Source of the DNA: Gracilariopsis chorda | Taxonomy: Eukaryota; Rhodophyta; Florideophyceae; Gracilariales; Gracilariaceae | Direction: 5' to 3' | DNA: 64,000 nucleotides | Assembly: GCA_003194525.1 (NCBI GenBank) | Contig: NBIV01000019.1 | Location: forward strand, 1 to 64,000 | Part shown: one piece after another, positions 32,481-43,928 of the stretch | How positions within the stretch are numbered: the first letter of the stretch is position 1 | Layout: the number at the start of each line of letters is the position of its first letter | Translations under genes and position numbers: made by a program | Notes under the pieces: generated by a model | Databases searched by the model: none | What the model saw: only the letters and a program-made list of their open reading frames with translations | Told to the model about the DNA's origin: nothing

Positions 32481-33891
32481 GATGAATGTGGCTCTGATGG
32501 ATTGGTATCACAGGGATTCCTGTTTTGCTTGAAAAGGAGGGGAGCTTTTAAGTCGTCCAGAGCGGATACGATCGGACGAGAGAGCTCTTTAGAGTGTGAC
32601 TTGTAGGTAGCTAATGACCACGTGGAGCCAGCGAAATCTGGGTCACACGTCACAGTCGTTACAGTTCCGCAATCTAGCGAGAGAAGGAACTAAAAAGGTT
32701 CTTAATTTTTGCCACCTAGGATCATGGAATGAGTTACTTCGTACAGTTTAGCTTAGCAATGGCTGGTGGTAAGCCAGGGATGTCCTTACAACAAACCCTC
32801 ATACACCAGCCAGCCCTTTGGTCACGATGGAGTCCTCGGAGGATACATAGAGGGTGTCATAGGTCTCTCGAGCTACACTGTGATAGGGACAAGGACGGCA
32901 CCCTAAGGTACGTGACCAAAGAGCAAATTTCAGCCACCTCCCGTACTTTCGGACTTAGTATGTGCTAGACGTGCCCCCTAAACATATTGTACATGCATTG
33001 ATCCAAAACGCCTCCCCATCTCTGTGAGCACTATTCACATATCTCAACAACCTTGGATTGCGGAGATTCTGTTTTAGTGACTTGGTAGCTCTAATCCTGT
33101 TTGTGTCCGAAACAGCTTGATTGGATACCGGAATCTGGGTGGACGTAAGGATCAGAGAGCTCAACAAGCTTGGGTTGTAGAGAGATCTTTACTCACCTGG
33201 TAATCCTACTGTATTCTTGTTGGAACGTCTTGATTGGATACCGGGGTAATGAGGTAAGGATCCGAGAGCTCAACAAGCTTCCGCTGCAAGGACCACTTAA
33301 AGATGTGAAGAAGTGTGTGGCCGGCAGAAAGCACAGACTGTGCCGCCGGCCGCTCCTTTATAGACTCTATGTTCTAATTTTTTTTTGTTATCCTAATAAA
33401 GAAGAGTAATGAATGCAGTCTCAATTCGGAGTTGCATTGTAATTTAGAGAATTACAATGCAACTCTCTCTAATTCTACCTCTCACAAAAGAGTCCTAACT
33501 ATGTGGGAAACAGCTTGATTGGATACCGGGGTGAGGATGTCATGATAACCCTTTAGCTCTTTGTGGGCCTTCTAACCCTTACGTGACTCTACTGAGACTT
33601 ATTTTCTGTCGTTCGGAGTCATAACCCACCCTGTGACAATGTGATAGGAGTCATACAGTAGGAGCAGAAAGCTCTCACGATATGGCTACCGGACCGCGGG
33701 CTACACTTGAAGCTCCAAACTTGCAATCTGCGCTTTCGCAAATCTATTCCACGTGTAAACGTGACAATTCTAGTGTAGGCCAAAAGGCTACTCATGGTTA
33801 GCCAGCCTCCCTTCACCCCCGACAGCATCCATGTGTTTGTGTGTGTGTGTGTGTTTGTATGCACTCGTGTCTCTAATTCCAAGACTACACT
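32481..33891. other. No gene; direct repeats and a hairpin
   Basis: Three direct copies of a unit beginning CTTGATTGGATACCGG lie at about 33116-33171, 33229-33280 and 33513-33540. The first two end in GAGAGCTCAACAAGCTT. A perfect hairpin with 16-bp arms GAGTTGCATTGTAATT and a 5-base loop occupies 33429-33465. A TG microsatellite lies at about 33836-33857. The first 200 bp should hold the promoter of the repeat-protein gene, but no clear TATA box is visible. Confidence 0.5.
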
Positions 33892-33963
33892 AGCTAGATA
33901 GCAAAGTGGCTATGCAAAAGATTGCAAATCTTTTTAACATCGGTTCGAATCCGATTCTAGCTT
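33892..33963 (+). tRNA. tRNA-Cys (GCA)
   Basis: A complete cloverleaf can be drawn. The acceptor stem AGCTAGA pairs with TCTAGCT at 7 of 7, followed by discriminator T. The D arm is GCA...TGC, with a three-pair stem. The anticodon stem AAAGA/TCTTT holds loop TTGCAAA with anticodon GCA. The T arm ATCGG-TTCGAAT-CCGAT has 5 of 5 pairs. Both internal promoter boxes fit the Pol III consensus (TAGCAAAGTGG and GGTTCGAATCC). The short D stem, AT-rich body and GCAAAGTGGCTATGC D-arm are more like mitochondrial trnC than a cytosolic tRNA-Cys, so it could be a recent organelle insertion. Confidence 0.8.
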
Positions 33964-34319
33964 TGACGGTTACATTGACAAAACCCCTCTCTCTGCTGTC
34001 TGTAGATAAACCAACAGCGTTTCTGGCCATGTCCTTACTATTGATTCGGCGTCAGAACCCTACTTCTCTCGGACAGGTGGGAGCTCTCGACGCCGGGATG
34101 CCGCTCTTCGGCGCCATCTAAAACCAAAATAGTCTACACTACTAAGTATGTTGGGCCCACATCGGAGTTAGCAAAAATATTTCCTGTTGTGTAGTAACGT
34201 AGAGACTGACTCTAGCTATGAAACGTCGCCAGTAAATATTTGCGATCGGGTAGCATGCACACTCTTTAGTGGCACTACATTTCAAAGCAAATCTGCGAAT
34301 TTGTTTGTTTGCACGTTTA
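33964..34319. other. No gene recognised
   Basis: Between the tRNA and the 3' end of the LINE. No coding motif. Whether this flank is of organellar origin cannot be told by eye. Confidence 0.35.
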
Positions 34320-37030
34320 TTATGGGCCCTTAATGCGTAATTGCTGCATTATGAGTAGAAGTATCGTCTTGAGATACTTCTCTTTCGGCAGAAAACCAAA
34401 AAGCATTTTTGGCCACTGCCTAATTATATCTTTGATCGACTTTCTACTTCTCTCACGCGGACTAGGAAGATGATCTCTCCTAGTCTGATTGATCAACTGA
34501 CATCGTAACACGTAATGGTCTACGGTCTTTTTCGTTCTCCTCGAACATGCACACCTTACCGTTCGCTTCGTAAGAAATGAAGCAACAGGATTAAACGTTG
34601 AAACAAGACCTGTTTTAGAACTGGGCTAAGAACATCTCGGCTTCCCTTCCATTTCTGTCTTCAATAAGGCAGGTTTCTCTGTGAGCAAGCTTTGACGTTG
34701 AACTGTCTTCAGTTAACGTGCTCGAACGTCAGGCATATCGATCGGGACGGCTATTTGTGATCTCAAGGGTATTTCTAAACCCATTTTTGCCAGGTTATCA
34801 ACTCGTTCGTTGTTCTCAATCCCAATATGCGCTGGAACCCATGCGATATGCACTGTGTGCCGTTGTGAAACCTCGCATAGTAGTAAAGATAGACGCTGAA
34901 CTGTTGCACACTGCCGTCGAACCGATGTTTGGAGAGCTTTCATCAGGCTTTACGACTCCGTGGACACTCGTACTGTGCCTGATACCCTGTCGCGTGCCTG
35001 AGATTCGCAGCCTCCATTGCATGTATCTCTGCGATTTATGAGTAGACGCCCACTCCTGCTGCGATACCGCCCTTTTCAAGTTCGTTTTGTGGTCTATTCC
35101 ACCATATTTCAAATGCGCTTTCCCAACTTCCTCAATGTTGAGAACTCGGGCTGGCAGTACATGTCCGTCAGCATCTTTCACCGTCCCGTCCTGTTCATTG
35201 GCTTTATGTGCCATGTTAAACTCGTCATCGTATTGAATCCAAAAACTAGGAGCCGCATCACGGTTCTGTAGAAAACGTTCAACGCATTCGTGATTTCTGG
35301 AGGCGTTAAGGTCGCATCTTAATGAACCTGCAAACCATCCGTCGTCCCATTTCACTGCCACTCGTAGTGCTGCAACTTGTTTCAAAGAGTCTGGAATAAT
35401 CCCAACCGATCCCTCACACCATATATCACGCATCGAATCTGGAAGATTCTGCCTCATTTCTTCTACAGCGTCCTTTTGACCTGCGCATCGTCGCTCTTTC
35501 TGCACGGCACGTCGTAAAATGAAAAAATACGTTACTCATGTTAATCATTCCAGGTTCCGAAGGCATTGGAGCTCTCGGGATCTGTAGTAGTCCATTAGCC
35601 GCTAGTCGGTTTTCTGCCTCTCGTTTAAGCGTAGAACGCGTCTTTTGAATCCTGTTTGAGATTCAATCCTTCCTTTCCACCAGATTAAATGACGTCCCCC
35701 GTACCCTTTCAACATCTAGTATTCGTACTTCAAGTACGTGACCTTCCTCGTCATATATGGCGTTATCCCTCTCCAATCTGTAGCACATGCGAAATTCATC
35801 ATCACACTGGATCATTACGTCTGATTCTATTTGCCGCCCTACTTTAAACGATCGGATTTCTGTCTGCAGAATGTTTCAAACCATCTCATTCGCGTACTGT
35901 GCCATTGAACCACTCTTCGCCCCACTTTCCAGCTGCCCGGGTGGATGATAAATATTTGGCACCCAATATTTGGTTACCTACGGATCCATCCTCCCAGGCC
36001 TCGCAGTCTACCTGTCCTATGTGTTGAAGCAACTTCTCGGCTGCTTTTCTCTGTATTTCAGCTGGATTATCCTTGCGGCATGTTGCAAAGTGGAAATCGG
36101 CATTCCGTGTAGATCTGATACATGTTTGAGCTGGCATCGGTTCTCTGTGCAATTGTAACAAGCTTATGTCTGCCAGTTTCTTTTCGGCCATCATCTTCAT
36201 AGTTGAGCGCTTCTTCCTCATCTTCGTCGTAGTTATCTGGTGCAAAGCCTCACCAAGCGGAGTCTCCCTTCCCATCCTCATCGACCTTTCATATAGCTTT
36301 GCAGCTTGAGAGGATGCCATTTCTTCCATGGTTGGGAGATTAACAAGCTTCCATAGCTGCGCTACTGGTGCCGACTTCACACATCCGGTTCGGATGCGAA
36401 CTGCTTCATTTCTGGCACGCTCCAGAGCTGCCACTGATGTTTTGTTAGAATTTGATACCACTTCGGCTGCGGCATACCACGCAATTGGCTCGGGGAATCC
36501 GACGAGGAGCATCTCCATTGCCTCCCAATCAGCCCCCTATGTTTTGGCTGCCATTATTTGCAAGACCTTCCACCGCGAGTAGAAACGTTCTGTGACCTGT
36601 TGTAGGTGCTCTCGGAAGCTAAGCCTAGAATATGAGACCACATCCAAAAACCTCGCACTGTCGACCAGGTGTACCTGTTCTACGCAAATTGATACATGGA
36701 AGCTGGCGTTAATGAGCCTCCAATTAGTATACGTAAGCGGCACTACTGATGTCTTTTGCGGGTTGAGGTTGATGTTTAATTTCAGGAAATAGGCTTCCAG
36801 CCTCTCAACGACCTGTTGTAGTTGTAAGTTGCACTCTTGGACTGTCTTACCAGTCGCCCAAAATGCTGTGTCATCAGTGAACATTATTTATTTTGACCGA
36901 CTCGCCTTCTCGTGTTACTTCGGTTCGAAGATCATGTATGACGGCGATACACTACCCCTATGGATAGCGTACCACCTTGCGGCAGCCCCTGACGGATTAC
37001 TCTCTCTCCAATTAGTGCTGTGTTCCACTG
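34320..37030 (-). pseudogene. LINE (non-LTR retrotransposon) 3' portion: RT, RNase H, CCHC
   Basis: Minus strand, 5'-truncated. Reverse transcriptase: RQGLPQGGTLS (about 36975-37010), FTDDTAFWATGKTVQE with the catalytic Asp pair (about 36880), LNINLNPQKTSVV and FLDVVSYSRLSF, then the thumb down to 35.9 kb. RNase H follows: WEDGSVG (about 35995) and, at the end, VHIAWVPAHIGIENNERVDNLAKMG (about 34760-34850, with a frame change). A Cys-x-Cys...DHYVLRC knuckle closes it near 34500-34560. Damage visible: a TAG replaces the Trp of the conserved KTWG at 36537, and there are frame changes near 35.9, 35.5 and 34.9 kb. The N-terminal half of the RNase H region is present twice in tandem. RNase H downstream of RT places it in the I/Jockey/R1-like range of LINEs. 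Confidence 0.8.
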
Positions 37031-37560
37031 ACATCGACACCACCCATGAACAGCACGAACAGCGAAGATAGTTCAACCGCAAATGTGGGAAAATTCCGTC
37101 GCAGGACGGAGGTTCGTCTGCGAAAATTGGGGGTAGAGATAAAAGACAAAAATATAGTACAATTGTTTTACAGCTCTAGAACCCGCTCTCCCCCGACACG
37201 GTGTTTTGCATTGTTAAGTAGGCCTCCAAACGGTACCGGAGATTCTACATCGTGTTGATTAGATATTGTGATGTACGAGATCCTCCCTTTCGTTTGAGAC
37301 TCTTGATGAAGATCGTAACGGTTTATGAAGCACGTTCGGTCTCCAAATTCAATGCCTTCCAAGTCAAAGATCCTTGTTCGCGCTTCCTCCCATTGGGCAT
37401 ATCCATATAGCTACACCCACGAGACCTATATACAACGTACCTATTCCAAAATAATAGACCCCATTAAAAGTAGAAATCTACACAAAACACCAGCAGGGAA
37501 TGAACGTTTTTCAACTTCGGAGCATTTCAATGATCATGATTAACTGCACAGCATTTCAAT
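37031..37560. other. No gene recognised
   Basis: LINE homology stops near 37030, so the element is 5'-truncated here. The rest is AT-rich without motifs, ending in the hAT target duplication ATTTCAAT (37553-37560). Confidence 0.4.
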
Positions 37561-37742
37561 CAGGGGCGTATTTGTGACAAACTATTTTGCCACTTGAAGT
37601 AGTCGTTGGTCAATACTTTTCCAAAATTGATAGTCAAAAACCTTCAATAATAATCAAAAAATTGGATGATGACTACTTCTTTTGCCGAGGTAGTCAGTCA
37701 CATTCCCCATTATTGCAAAATAGTCCGTCACAAATACGCCTG
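37561..37742. mobile_element. hAT MITE (182 bp)
   Basis: Terminal inverted repeats CAGGGGCGTATTTGTGAC (left) and, in reverse, CAGGCGTATTTGTGAC (right) extend inward through ACTATTTTGC. An exact 8-bp target duplication ATTTCAAT flanks both sides (37553-37560 and 37743-37750) and fits the hAT target consensus nTnnnnAn. There is no coding capacity. The ends are the same family as the 513-bp element at 27.2 kb and the lone terminus at 14.3 kb. Confidence 0.9.
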
Positions 37743-37955
37743 ATTTCAATGGTAAAGGAACATTCAAATGCTGCGCAGTTGAAAATCTTTTTCTGCAAAA
37801 CATCGATCCTTATCACCCAAAAACGATATTCTATCGACGGTTTCTTCTTGTATTCCCCGTCGATCACATAATAATATACCTTCCTGCTAGAGGTTACCAT
37901 GTGGTTTGAAAGAGGAAACGTAATATTCAAACCTGGTTTTCGTGTCTTCAGCTTT
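37743..37955 (-). pseudogene. Host ORF fragment split by transposons
   Basis: On the minus strand about 70 codons are open (KTRKPGLNITFPLSNH, VYYYVIDGEYKKK, RIDVLQKKIFNC). A Copia element interrupts it on one side at ACTGT (37956-37960) and the hAT MITE on the other. The sequence beyond the Copia's far end (44204 to about 44310) is open in the matching phase and reads a hydrophobic start (ALLIAKCVVVLLC). The style TFP...QKKI...C faintly recalls the N-terminal domain of the repeat protein at 32 kb. The relationship is tentative. Confidence 0.35.
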
Positions 37956-37960
37956 ACTGT

Positions 37961-38233
37961 TGTCGCTTGAACTTCTGGCATGCGGTCGATGTTCATTTTC
38001 GTAAACGCAGTGTGAGAACGTTCAACTATGCTTAAACAACAAATGCGGCACAAGTCGGTCGGGAGCTTCTCTTAGCTCCAGTAGATTGGTGGGTTTATAT
38101 AAGGTTACCTACACGACCTTTGGGCTACTTGGGGCTTCACGTCCCGGACTCTGGTCCTTCGTTATTGTACGTGTTTAGCTGACAATATACGTGTTCCGGC
38201 TTTTGGAACTACGGAAACAGTACGTAACCGGCA
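37961..38233 (-). repeat. Copia 3' LTR
   Basis: Direct repeat of the copy at 43929-44198. It contains GGGTTTATATAAGG as a possible core promoter element in plus orientation. Confidence 0.85.
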
Positions 38234-38327
38234 CACCCCCCGTCGCGCTAGTATCCTTAGTATAAACGTATCGACCCCAACAAACAAAACACTGTAGAGA
38301 GTTTCTGGCAGTACAGGTCTGCGGTGA

Positions 38328-39757
38328 TTAATGCCAAAGTTTGGTGTTGTGGCTCATTTCTCGGGAGAGATCGACATTCCATATTCCGTGTTCGAACATG
38401 TGATTCAGGTTATTCTCATGTGTGACGCTGCGCTTAGTTAATGCGTCGGCTAGATTCGCACTATCTGGGATCCAAGTGATCTGGTCAAGGTCCCCTGATT
38501 CAAATGCGTCTTTAATCATGGTAACCATTTTTGGCAACCTTTACTCACGACATTCGTGTAGTGTCGTTATAGCATCAAACAGAGTTTTAGAATCCACCAA
38601 CAAATGATGCTTGATTTCGACATTTGGGAAGATGCTACGATAAGAGACTTATATATCGTTTCCTCTCTCCTTTGCTTCAGAATAAGCTACAATCTCCGCC
38701 CCAAAAGACGAGTAAGTCACGCGGTTTTGCTTAGAACTGACTCAGTACAAGGGGTGGAAAACATCTTTTGCTCCGAACATTTTCGTAAGCTTCATTCCAC
38801 AGACGATCCCTGATTGGCCATAACGGTTGTCGTTTTGACTGTGAGATGCGTTTGAAAGGCTGATGAGTGTGGCCCTCTGGATCCCGGTTGGTCTGATGAA
38901 TTTCATCACTGGCTTCAGGGTTTGCAGTTCGCGAAGCGTGGCGTTGGCATATATCAAGTTCTTCACGCGTAGATTCCCTAGTTCTTTTTGCATCATCAAG
39001 GTAACCACAGATGCATGACGCAGAACCGTGGATCCAAGATACATCATCGTACCCGCTAAAGAGCGGTATTGTTGTACCTCTTCGTCTGTTGCTCTGTGTT
39101 CACGCTCTCTTCGTCTTGTCTTTGTCAATTCGACAGCGCAAACCCTTTCATTGTAGGATAAAATAGACAGAAGCACGTTCGAGTCCGCATCTAGGGAATG
39201 TTGCATCCTGAAAAGGTAAGCTTTTCTACGATCCTGACCTTTCCTATAGCGAACTTGTGTTCAAGCTCCGACATGAATGTCTCAATGTATTGCCTTAGTC
39301 CTGCTACTAGGAGGTCGTCCACGAGTTTTGCCATAATCAGCACTATGTTTCCATCGTGATCACGTTTGATGAATAGCTGGTTCACTCCAAATACCCTTTC
39401 GAGCCTTCCGTTGCACATCATCCATGATTCAATCCTCTTAGCCCATTGCCTTCCGGCCTCCACGATACCATATGGCAACTTAGTAAGCTTCCACAGGACT
39501 CCTTTCTTCCTCCTGAATTCTGGTGCTGGGCGTACATATATTTCGCGCGTGATTGGACCGCTCTGCAAGTAAGCTCTTTTCACATCGGCGACGCCGAATA
39601 CGAATCCAAGACATAGTGCTATACTGATGAGCATTCGCACAAGGGTCATGTCTGCGTTTGAACAGTCTTTCCTAATATCGTCTTTGAAATTGTCCCGGTT
39701 GTTATGAGTGACCAATCGTGCCTTGAATGTTCGGTGCTGTTCTTCGTCTTCCTTCAC
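38328..39757 (-). mobile_element. Copia reverse transcriptase and RNase H region
   Basis: Fossil polymerase region. Recognisable family blocks are KLPYGIVEAGRQW (Copia LYGLKQAxRxW), KLVDDLLVAG (YVDD box), YRSLAGTMMYLGS and LISLSNASHSQNDN in the RNase H part, and TWIPDSANLADALTK near the C-terminus. The region is broken. Confidence 0.85.
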
Positions 39758-39877
39758 TATAAATACCGTGTGCGAAGATATGACATTCGCATCTTTTGGT
39801 ACGTCTGACTCATTGACCTCTATGTATGCGTGAGACCAGTTGTCTCGATGCTCCTTCTCGATGGTATCCCTGAGTAT

Positions 39878-40357
39878 CTATGCTGGAGCGAACTGTACTT
39901 CGCGCGCAGTTACTTTTTGGGATCCGACTACTTCTTTCATATGTTCCAAGACTCTTTGCTTATCTGATCCGAGGGGGCCTTGTGCTTCTTCTTGAGGGTT
40001 CTGCAGTAAGGCATTCGCATACTCCCCTATATCCTTGTGGACTTTATCTGCCTCTCTGGCAGCCTCCGGTAGTACTGAAGTAAATAGGAATTCCACCTGC
40101 AGCTCTTCAACTTCATTCGGAGAATCACACGGGGAAAGTGTTAAATCGATATAGTCCTCCATCACGCCTTCACTCAATTCTCGTGCTAGATCTGAGTAGG
40201 GCCGCAGCCTTACGTCCTCGTATGCAACCTTGGATATGGGAGCAGTTGGTTTTGTTCGTACTTCGACGTAGTGTCTCTGCGGCTGTACAACTTTGGCTGG
40301 CTTCCACTGGTCTCTTTGGTTGTGCGCGGTGGTCCGGTAGTAGAACAAGATTTCGTC
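39878..40357 (-). mobile_element. Copia integrase-RT linker region
   Basis: Continuation of the Copia polyprotein between integrase and RT. It reads YTGDEILFYYRTTAHNQRD, an SH3-like or GDE motif often found at Copia integrase C-termini, then an acidic spacer. The solo Gypsy LTR lies immediately on its upstream side. Confidence 0.6.
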
Positions 40358-40363
40358 CCCGGT

Positions 40364-41267
40364 GTAGTGCAGTACCCGCAAGCTGGACAACACACGAAGA
40401 CGTTCGGAATCTTCCCCTCTGGAGGGTAACACAGCGAACGGAGCCTCTCCGGATGAGCACGACGAAGTCGGGTTGTAAAGCCGAGGCTCACCCTCACGCC
40501 AAGCGGGGAGAGTTCAAACGGTAGGATTAGGATCACTACGAATGGGAAAACAGCCCTTTTAAGGAGTACGAGTCCATGTAAGTGGGGGAAGACGTCACGG
40601 GATACCAACACGAGAGACACGCGTCAGCGGTGACGAGCAACCACACAAAGGGGTAGAAACCACGATAGTGGGGTAAGGGAAATACGGAGGATGCCCGATT
40701 GGGGGCGACAGGGGTGTGGGCCAACGGGACCACGGAAAAAGGTACAAAGGAACCCTATACAGGGGCGAGAACACGGCGGTGGTGAATTAAGTGACAAGTG
40801 CCCAAGGCGGTGATACTCCTAGTGACGCAGGGTGGATAGGTCTACAGTTAGTAACGCGGCTTTACCTCCGAGGAGTGTAGAAGACTCGCGAAAGCGGAAA
40901 AGACTTAGAGCCAAGAACCCTGGTTGGGGCAGTTTACTCAGTGTCAGGGCGAGGTCGCCGAGCCACTATATAGTGTAGTAATCTCCCTACTGTAGCGTAG
41001 ATAAATAATAAATAATAAATATAAGTTAACTAAATGTCCACACCGTGGTGCCAACCTCCTCTTGACTATCCGTGTGACACGTGGTACACTCACGCCTTGG
41101 GCGGCACACGGCGCATGCACAGGTGTGCACCTGGCGCACAGTGCGGATCCACTGAGGGCTGAGACATCCGCTAATAGCGGTAGTAATCATAAACACGCGA
41201 AAGCGGCAAAAAAAACACCAAGTCCACAGGGCATCGCTGAGTCTTCCTCCTTGAGGATTGCACTTCA
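40364..41267. mobile_element. Solo LTR of a Gypsy element inserted in the Copia
   Basis: 904 bp with a perfect 5-bp target duplication CCCGG (40359-40363 and 41268-41272). The ends TGTAGTGCAG and TTGCACTTCA match the ends of the chromodomain-Gypsy LTR at 59782-60607, and internal blocks agree (GACGTTCGG near the left end, AAATAATA-type tract and GTGGTGCCAACC in the right third). It is a diverged member of the same LTR family. No internal sequence remains, as expected after LTR-LTR recombination. Confidence 0.85.
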
Positions 41268-41468
41268 CCCGGGTTTTATAGATTCCTTTGAGAGTCCGGA
41301 GTTGTCCCTGGATCTAAGCAGGCGCTGTAATGCCCGTGTTGCAGACTGTTCCATGTACGAATTAAGCAACTCTTCGCTTACCAGCTGACGTGAAACGTCA
41401 AGTATTGCAGGTTTGTATCCACGTGCTAGTTGGAAGCCATTCATGATCTTTGACCCGGTGAATAGAAT

Positions 41469-42446
41469 CTATAAAAATACTGCTCTGGACAGTAAGACCT
41501 TATCGTTACCGAAGGTCTCGTCCAATTGGAATTTTTCCAGTATTCTCTTGAGTACCCCGTTCTTTCTCTCTACGATCCCTTTCTTGTTGTGTCTTCGAAC
41601 TGGACGGGGTTTGAACCTGATATTCTGTCTGGAGAGGAACTTGCTTACAGCTTTGGAATTGAGTTCGTCGTCTGCTGATAAAGAGTCGGGTCTCCCATGC
41701 TTATGTATCCATTCGCATTCTATCACGAATATGATGGTGCTCGCGTTTCTATCTTGTATCATTGTAGCTTCGGAGTATCCAGTACCTGTGTCTCCCATGT
41801 GCAAGACAATATACTTCGTGTCTCGGATGGTGCAGAACGTGAAGTTGACCTGTATCTCAACGTTAAATGCCTCGTTGACGTGTGAGATTGATACCTTTTT
41901 GGATGGAATTGGCGGTCCTGCGCTGGAACATACGATGCAATTTGAAGTAATCTTTCTTACTTCTTCATCTATTTCCTTTGTTGCTTTTCCAGCTCTGCGA
42001 CAGAAGTTCATGATTTCGTCGGGTGGTGCGTGTGTCAACCTATGCAAACGCTTGGCTAACGTTTTAGGCCTGATCTTTCTGGTGTTTGTACTCATCATTG
42101 CTCTTACTGAGGGGACGATCATCAACCTCAAACGCTTTTCAGTCAATTGCGTCCCTGTCAGGTATATTTCAAACACACGCTCACTCGTGTCTGAAGGTCT
42201 TTTGATGGTTAATGTCGGTGGAGTTTGGTGAAAGTCTGTGATGCTGTACTGATTAAAGTCTAACCCAATCGTCAGAGAAGAGTCATCGTCGATCAAGTCA
42301 AAAGTGAGATCTGTGGATCTATCATTCGTGTCTTGGGTGGATAGGGTCCATGAGCATACAACCGGTTTCGCCTCAACGCATTCGTGACCCCATCCTCTCT
42401 GATATACCTTTCTCGGTTTATACGGTTCGAAGTTTATACCCAGCAC
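41469..42446 (-). mobile_element. Copia protease-like and integrase region
   Basis: Fossil region. A protease-like stretch (FDLIDDDSSLTIGLD) is followed by a zinc-binding pre-integrase segment (LHRLTHAPPDEIM and CIVCSSAG) and the integrase core (VNFTFCTIRDTKYIVLHMGD, HGRPDSLSADDELNSK, HNKKGIVERKNGVLKRI). These match the D, D and E blocks of Copia integrases. Confidence 0.8.
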
Positions 42447-42541
42447 TTCACAAAGCTACATTGCGGACGATAGGCCACCCGATGAAGTTGGGTTACCTTC
42501 GTCCAGTATGGGATTCGGATCCTTACAAGTCACCGCATCCC

Positions 42542-43925
42542 TTACTGAAAAAACTCTTTGGTGGGCTTCTTTTCCTTCTTTTCGTCGCTGTGGGAGCGAT
42601 GTTTTTTCTGTGAAAAAGATCCACTGTGCTGGTCATTCTTATCCTTGCTCTCATCGCTCAAGTTTTTGTTTCCGATGTGCTTCGGGCGTGGTTGGATGTC
42701 TTCGTTTTCGTGGAAATCTCGTTTGCGTCTATGGTTCTTTCTGTAAGGGCGAGTAGAGTTCATAAGAGCCCTAGAATCTTCACCTTTGACTTTCGCTGCT
42801 GGTCTATTGTCGAGGTCTTCAGCCTCTATTTGAGCCTCACTGAGAGCATTCACCACATCTTTAAGTGCTATCCATATAACGTTCCTGTCTTCATCATGAT
42901 TACGATAATATTGTTCGGTGATGGCTTGGACAACTTCCAAACAGGAATTGAATTTTTGGTGACTGGTCTCCTTCGGAAAGTTCTCTTTAAGATCTCTGAG
43001 TATTTGGTCGATTGCTTCTAGGCGGTGCAGATTGATAGAAACAATGGCCTCAGGGTCCTTTGCCTTATTCTTCCAGGCCATCACTACGTTGTTCATAATA
43101 TTTGCGAAAGTCTGGGACGTTAGTTTTGCATTTGAGAGGCAGGATATAGCTAAATTCTGACTTTCGCTTGAGTCTTGGTCCGATCTTGTTAGGTCAAGAT
43201 ATGACATAGCCGGTCCCGTAAAACAGTCTAAGTGCTCAGGGATGGATCCCAATTGATAATATGACGAACTGATTATGCAATGAGACACGTTGGTCTAGCG
43301 TGAACATATCACGTAAGACATATATGTTGATGTAAGATTAACAGTGTCATTAATGTTCTCGTAATCTTGAAGATAGTTTGATGTAATGTTGAGATTGTGT
43401 AGTTCCCTGTCTTTTAGCCACTGATCTAGTTAGTGCCTTTCGTTTTACAGGGTTTTACATAGGCACAGTTGCCATGTAAAGATGTGACTAGAACTATACC
43501 TCACTGAGTGAGAGTCAGCCATCCAATACCGATACCTTTCTTTTGCAAAGGTTAGCGTGTTTATGAAGCCTGGGCATTCTGAGCAGACGGTCTGTGGTTC
43601 AATCCTTTCCCACTAAGTTGACAATTTTTCTGTCAACTTTTGATTGACACACATATTCGTGGCTTTTGAAATTCAATCTTAGTTCCCCTTTTCTTACTGC
43701 TTTCTTAATGATCTCCTTCTTTCCAAATTCTAGCGATCGGTAGAGAGTCATAGCAAGTGTCTCTGCTTCTGCTTTTGCGCGGCTTTCGCCGAAGCTAGCA
43801 CGTGCTTCTAGATTTTCCGCCCACTCGAAGACAGCCTCTCGCCAAAGTAGCTGGTCGGTACCACGTTGGATTCTGGGTGGACTTAGAATGTTGTGTTCGC
43901 TGTGATCGTTCTCTGGGCCCATAAC
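42542..43925 (-). mobile_element. Copia gag region
   Basis: Gag-like region between the 5' LTR and the protease. The N-terminal part has a helical segment LLWREAVFEWAENLEAR. The C-terminal part has a helical NVVMAWKNKAKDPEAI segment followed by a very basic tail (RKNHRRKRDF), consistent with nucleic-acid binding. It is broken. Confidence 0.65.
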
Positions 43926-43928
43926 TGT

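Noticed and set aside
33836-33857. TG dinucleotide run
   Set aside because: Ordinary microsatellite; no wider structure seen.
43570-43615. tRNA-like B box GTGGTTCAATCC
   Set aside because: No acceptor, D or anticodon arms can be paired around it, and it lies inside the Copia gag region.
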